A DNA stretch of 8,351 bases from Bacteroidales bacterium (GTDB lineage Bacteria; Bacteroidota; Bacteroidia; Bacteroidales; UBA932): the NCBI GenBank assembly GCA_017478685.1, contig JAFVDC010000037.1, positions 1-8,351 on the forward strand, in the 5' to 3' direction. The notes under the pieces are model-generated. The model was not told the DNA's origin. It saw only the letters and a list, made by a program, of their open reading frames with translations, and made no database searches. The position numbers were made by a program, and so were the translations under genes. Every line of letters begins with the position of its first letter. Positions within the stretch are counted from its first letter, which is position 1. Positions 6,801 through 8,351 of the stretch are shown in pieces.

Positions 6801-6947
6801 GCTCATGACCATGATGGTGTTGGATTCTATGTCCGGGAAATTGTCTACGGGGAGCCTGGTGAGGGCAAAGACGCCAAGGATGGCGAATGCCAGGAACACC
6901 AGCCCGGTAGTTACCGGATTGTTGACGGCTGTTCTGTAGATACTCAT
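3840..6947 (-). CDS. RND-family multidrug efflux permease (AcrB/MdtC-like, HAE1 type)
   Basis: A complete 1035-residue inner-membrane pump that exports substrates from the periplasm or membrane in exchange for protons, as a trimer. A first transmembrane helix (about 11-30) leads to a periplasmic porter domain. Helices then run at about 335-490, including GMVVDDAIVVLEN (395-407) with the proton-relay pair Asp399-Asp400. The second half repeats this layout: a helix at about 528-547, a periplasmic loop with VSEGGGMGGR (660-669), and a closing helix cluster from about 863. Lys930 in GIVVKNGIVLID and the arginines of SRLRPIL (959-965) complete the relay. The tail is highly basic (from about 1021). 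Length and residues match drug-type pumps rather than truncated homologues, so it should be functional. The ATG at 6947 overlaps the adaptor stop as ATGA, implying coupled translation. The substrate cannot be read from the sequence. A metal-efflux role is less likely because the relay helix carries the drug-type DD pair. Confidence 0.96.
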   Translation of the reverse strand: MSIYRTAVNNPVTTGLVFLAFAILGVFALTRLPVDNFPDIESNTIMVMSSYPGASAEDVENNLTKILENFLNGVPNLKNLTSNSRENIAVLTLEFEYGTDIDEATNDVRDKLDMISQTIPDGASQPFLFKFSVDDMPIMIMAATASQSVSALDKILDERVATPLARVTGVGTVSVAGAPKREIQVYCDPAKLEAYSLSIPAISQIIAAENRNIPSGSIDIGSDTYTLRIKKEFQDPSELLDVVLGSYGGSAVYLRDVARVVDDVEEKSQESYTNGTRGAQIIIQKQSGYNTVEVIRKVKKEMARLEKNLPADVKITTVVDNSDNILRTINSLKETIIITFLVVMLVVFLFLGRLKGTLIVVLSIPIALLASLLYLFATGSTLNIISMSALSIAIGMVVDDAIVVLENVTSHLERGEKPKEAAVHGTAEVGISVIASTLTMLCVFLPLTMISGMAGIMFKQLGWIVSIIMIVSTVAALTLVPMLCSQLMDNKPNDGKLFKIVFGPVNKALDALSRGYSRFIGWCMTRKKLILVLAVVIFAAVAVIYIPRMKTEYFPNADSGRIQASIELPIGTAQDVTRDVAARIFEKISADIPEIKVLSYRFGQADSDNAFASMQQNGTYLISMNINVGSMENRTRSVSELADIVRTDLRLFPEINKFNVSEGGGMGGRASVQVEIYGYDFAETEATAREVRARMMESGLFAQAILSRDQYTPEYEVDFDREKLSLNGLSSVSAAAAVSAAMSGSVGSYYREDGEEYNIRVRYAPEFRTSIEDIENIMIYNAQGRGIKVKDLGRIVESKVPPTIQRKNRDRYIMVTGIMSRGKSLSEGVETVNSIMAANPLPPQFSWRIGGDYENQQDMFSDMTLLVILIIILVYMVMASQFESFMGPFVIMFSIPFAFVGVFLGNMIGDMAIGVMSLIGIIILLGIVVKNGIVLIDYTILLQERGFSVREASVTAARSRLRPILMTTLTTVLGMLPMALGRGEGSEMWRGLGTTVAWGLSVSTLITLVLIPVLYCGFTEHRERRRARKAAKKAA

Positions 6948-7972
6948 AGCACGTTCACCTTCACGCCGTCCTTAAGGGCGGCCTGGCCCTTTACAACAAC
7001 CTTCTGACCGTCCTGAAGGCCGGCAACTATCTCATATTCGGCACCCATGTGACGGCCGACGGTTACGGGAAGATAACTCACCGTAGAATCCTCGCCCAGC
7101 ACATAGATGAAGCGCGTTCCGGTGCCTTCCTGCTTTACAAGGCATTTGTCAGGGACAATCACGCTCTTGCGGTCACCAAAGTTCACGGTGACGCGTGCGT
7201 ACATGCCGGGACGAAGCACCCTGTCTGCGTTAGGAACGACAACTTCGGCCTTGAAGGTATGCGTGGCGGCATCTATGGTAGGATAGAGGCGCTCAATCTT
7301 GCCCTGGAAGGTTTTGCCGGGGATGGCGTCTACGGTAAGGGACACCTTGTCGCCTTTTTTCACCTTGGTGTATTCGGATTCTGATACGCCCACGAGGAGT
7401 TTCACGGGCACAACCTGCTGGACGGTGAAGATGGGGGCGCTCATTCCGAACATGTCCCCTTTGTCAAAATTACGGGCCGATACATAGCCTGTGATGGGGC
7501 TGCGGAGGATGGTGTTCTCCTTCACGTTGTTGTAGTTGGACTTACGCACCTTGTAGCCAAGCTCCGCGGTCTCGAAGTCGCTCTTGGACACGCCGCCTTC
7601 CTCATAGAGGCTCTTCAGGCGCTCGTACTCGATTTCGTCGTTTTTCACCTGAAGCTCAAGCTGGTCTAGCTGCAGGCGGTCCATTTCGGCAAGCACCTGG
7701 CCTCTCTGGACGTAGTCGCCCACTTCCACATTGATTTTGCGGATACGGCCGCCGCTCTGGGGCATGATGTTGTTTACGGCGTAGGCCTCTACGGTAGAAG
7801 CGTAAACGCTCTCCTGGGGCACCAGGCGCGCCTCTGCCACTGCAATTTCCACGTTGGGAACAATCTCCGCGGGAGCCGCAGGAGCAGGGGTTTCGGCCTT
7901 CTTGGAGCCGAAGTTGCCGCACGATACCGCGGCAATAAGAGTTGCTATAAGCGCAATTCCTTTCCTATTCAT
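6944..7972 (-). CDS. RND efflux periplasmic adaptor (membrane fusion protein), probable lipoprotein
   Basis: A 342-residue adaptor that bridges the RND pump and the outer-membrane channel. The N-terminus MNRKGIALIATLIAAVSC is a lipoprotein-type signal with Cys18 as the probable lipidated residue, though the -3 position is Ala rather than Leu. A Pro/Ala-rich linker (about 27-39) follows. The lipoyl half-motifs flank an unusually short helical hairpin: IMPQSGGRIRKINVEVGDYV (69-88) comes before it, and TILRSPITGYVSARNFDKGD (154-173) after. The coiled-coil segment is about 100-153. A beta-barrel domain (about 186-268, with LRPGMYARVTV at 253-263) and a membrane-proximal domain (about 270-340) complete the order. 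Its start overlaps the end of the outer-membrane factor gene by 8 bases and its stop overlaps the pump start by 4. The order outer-membrane factor, adaptor, pump is common in Bacteroidota. Confidence 0.94.
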   Translation of the reverse strand: MNRKGIALIATLIAAVSCGNFGSKKAETPAPAAPAEIVPNVEIAVAEARLVPQESVYASTVEAYAVNNIMPQSGGRIRKINVEVGDYVQRGQVLAEMDRLQLDQLELQVKNDEIEYERLKSLYEEGGVSKSDFETAELGYKVRKSNYNNVKENTILRSPITGYVSARNFDKGDMFGMSAPIFTVQQVVPVKLLVGVSESEYTKVKKGDKVSLTVDAIPGKTFQGKIERLYPTIDAATHTFKAEVVVPNADRVLRPGMYARVTVNFGDRKSVIVPDKCLVKQEGTGTRFIYVLGEDSTVSYLPVTVGRHMGAEYEIVAGLQDGQKVVVKGQAALKDGVKVNVL

Positions 7973-8351
7973 ATGTTTTGTCTTCTGTAAAATCGTAACC
8001 TAATGTCTGTTCAAGACCGGCCTTTGCCACCACAAAGTTGTAAACGGCCTGTGCCGCCTGAAGGCGGGTTTGGGTGAGGGTGAGCTCCGTGTTGTTGAGA
8101 TCCGTGAGAGTGCTCTTCCCTACCTCGAAGCTCTTGGAGGCAATGTTGTAGGCTTTCTCTGCACTTGTGAGGGCCTCCTTTGCGGCATCGTAGGTTTTCA
8201 TTGCCGTATCCATGGTGGAAAGGCTCTGGCGGATACCAATGCGGATCTGGCGCTCAGTGTTTTCCCTCTGGAGCTGAAGTTCGTCGGCCTGCACGCGAGT
8301 TTGCTTGATGGTGTGGTAACGCTGCCCGCCGGAGAAGATGGGAATGCTCAG
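7965..8351 (-). CDS. TolC-like outer-membrane efflux factor, C-terminal part
   Basis: The last 128 residues of an outer-membrane channel protein (OEP family); the gene runs off the right edge. The visible part begins LSIPIFSGGQRYHTIKQ, the characteristic strand-to-helix segment of the second OEP repeat. A long alpha-helical barrel region follows, with heptad-like spacing (for example QADELQLQRENTERQIR). The segment SKSFEVGKSTLTDLNNTELTL then matches the conserved xxxGxxxxxDxL motif after the helical turn. The tail has LEQTLGYDF. A GTG at 8294 could be mistaken for a start, but the frame is open to the edge and the upstream residues are clearly homologous, so it is internal. It is the first visible gene of the tripartite pump operon. 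An operon promoter or regulator, if any, lies outside the window. Confidence 0.93.
   Translation of the reverse strand: MSIPIFSGGQRYHTIKQTRVQADELQLQRENTERQIRIGIRQSLSTMDTAMKTYDAAKEALTSAEKAYNIASKSFEVGKSTLTDLNNTELTLTQTRLQAAQAVYNFVVAKAGLEQTLGYDFTEDKTYE

Noticed and set aside
7965..8294. A short complete gene starting at the GTG at 8294
   Set aside because: The same frame is open to the window edge and encodes the conserved LSIPIFSGG segment of TolC-like proteins, so this is the end of a longer gene.
1..8351. CRISPR array, tRNA, rRNA, transposase or phage genes
   Set aside because: I looked for regularly spaced direct repeats, cloverleaf sequences and recombinase motifs and saw none. Nearly all of the window is occupied by identified genes.

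Overview
The window looks like chromosomal DNA from a member of the Bacteroidota, most likely a Bacteroidales. Three observations support this. Two promoter candidates match the Bacteroides-type consensus (a -7 box of TAnnTTTG with a TTG-containing -33 element about 20 bases upstream). One gene encodes a small PorT-like outer-membrane beta-barrel. Ribosome binding sites are weak or absent. I cannot name a genus. All nine genes lie on the minus strand, so the transcription order runs from high to low coordinates. Long plus-strand reading frames are antisense shadows of these genes.

Right part (8351 down to about 3504): a tripartite RND efflux operon. It starts with the C-terminal part of a TolC-like outer-membrane factor, which runs off the right edge. 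Next come a lipoprotein-type periplasmic adaptor and a complete 1035-residue inner-membrane RND pump with its proton-relay residues intact. Each of these three genes overlaps the next by a few bases. After the pump, a short interspersed-type repeat (its translation reads HSERSEES) sits directly behind the stop codon. It is followed by a small P-II-like protein that may sense or tune the pump.

Middle (about 3500 to 2590): a promoter overlapping the end of the P-II-like gene drives a secreted outer-membrane beta-barrel protein. Behind it are two tandem, related hairpins with 14-bp stems and 9-nt loops. The first one transcribed resembles a terminator. The second abuts the -33 element of the next promoter.

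Left part (2641 down to 1): a compact operon of thioredoxin, a LOG-family phosphoribohydrolase, a trans-polyprenyl diphosphate synthase and the DNA polymerase III delta' subunit. The first two are separated by 6 bases, and the later junctions are 4-base stop/start overlaps. The delta' gene runs off the left edge and appears to have lost both the Walker A motif and the zinc-binding cysteines.

There is no gene-free stretch longer than 300 bases. I see no tRNA, rRNA, CRISPR array, transposase or phage gene. Nothing here is convincingly a new defence or mobile system. The most interesting items are the degenerate delta' subunit, the tandem hairpins, the HSERSEES repeat and the pump-linked P-II-like protein.
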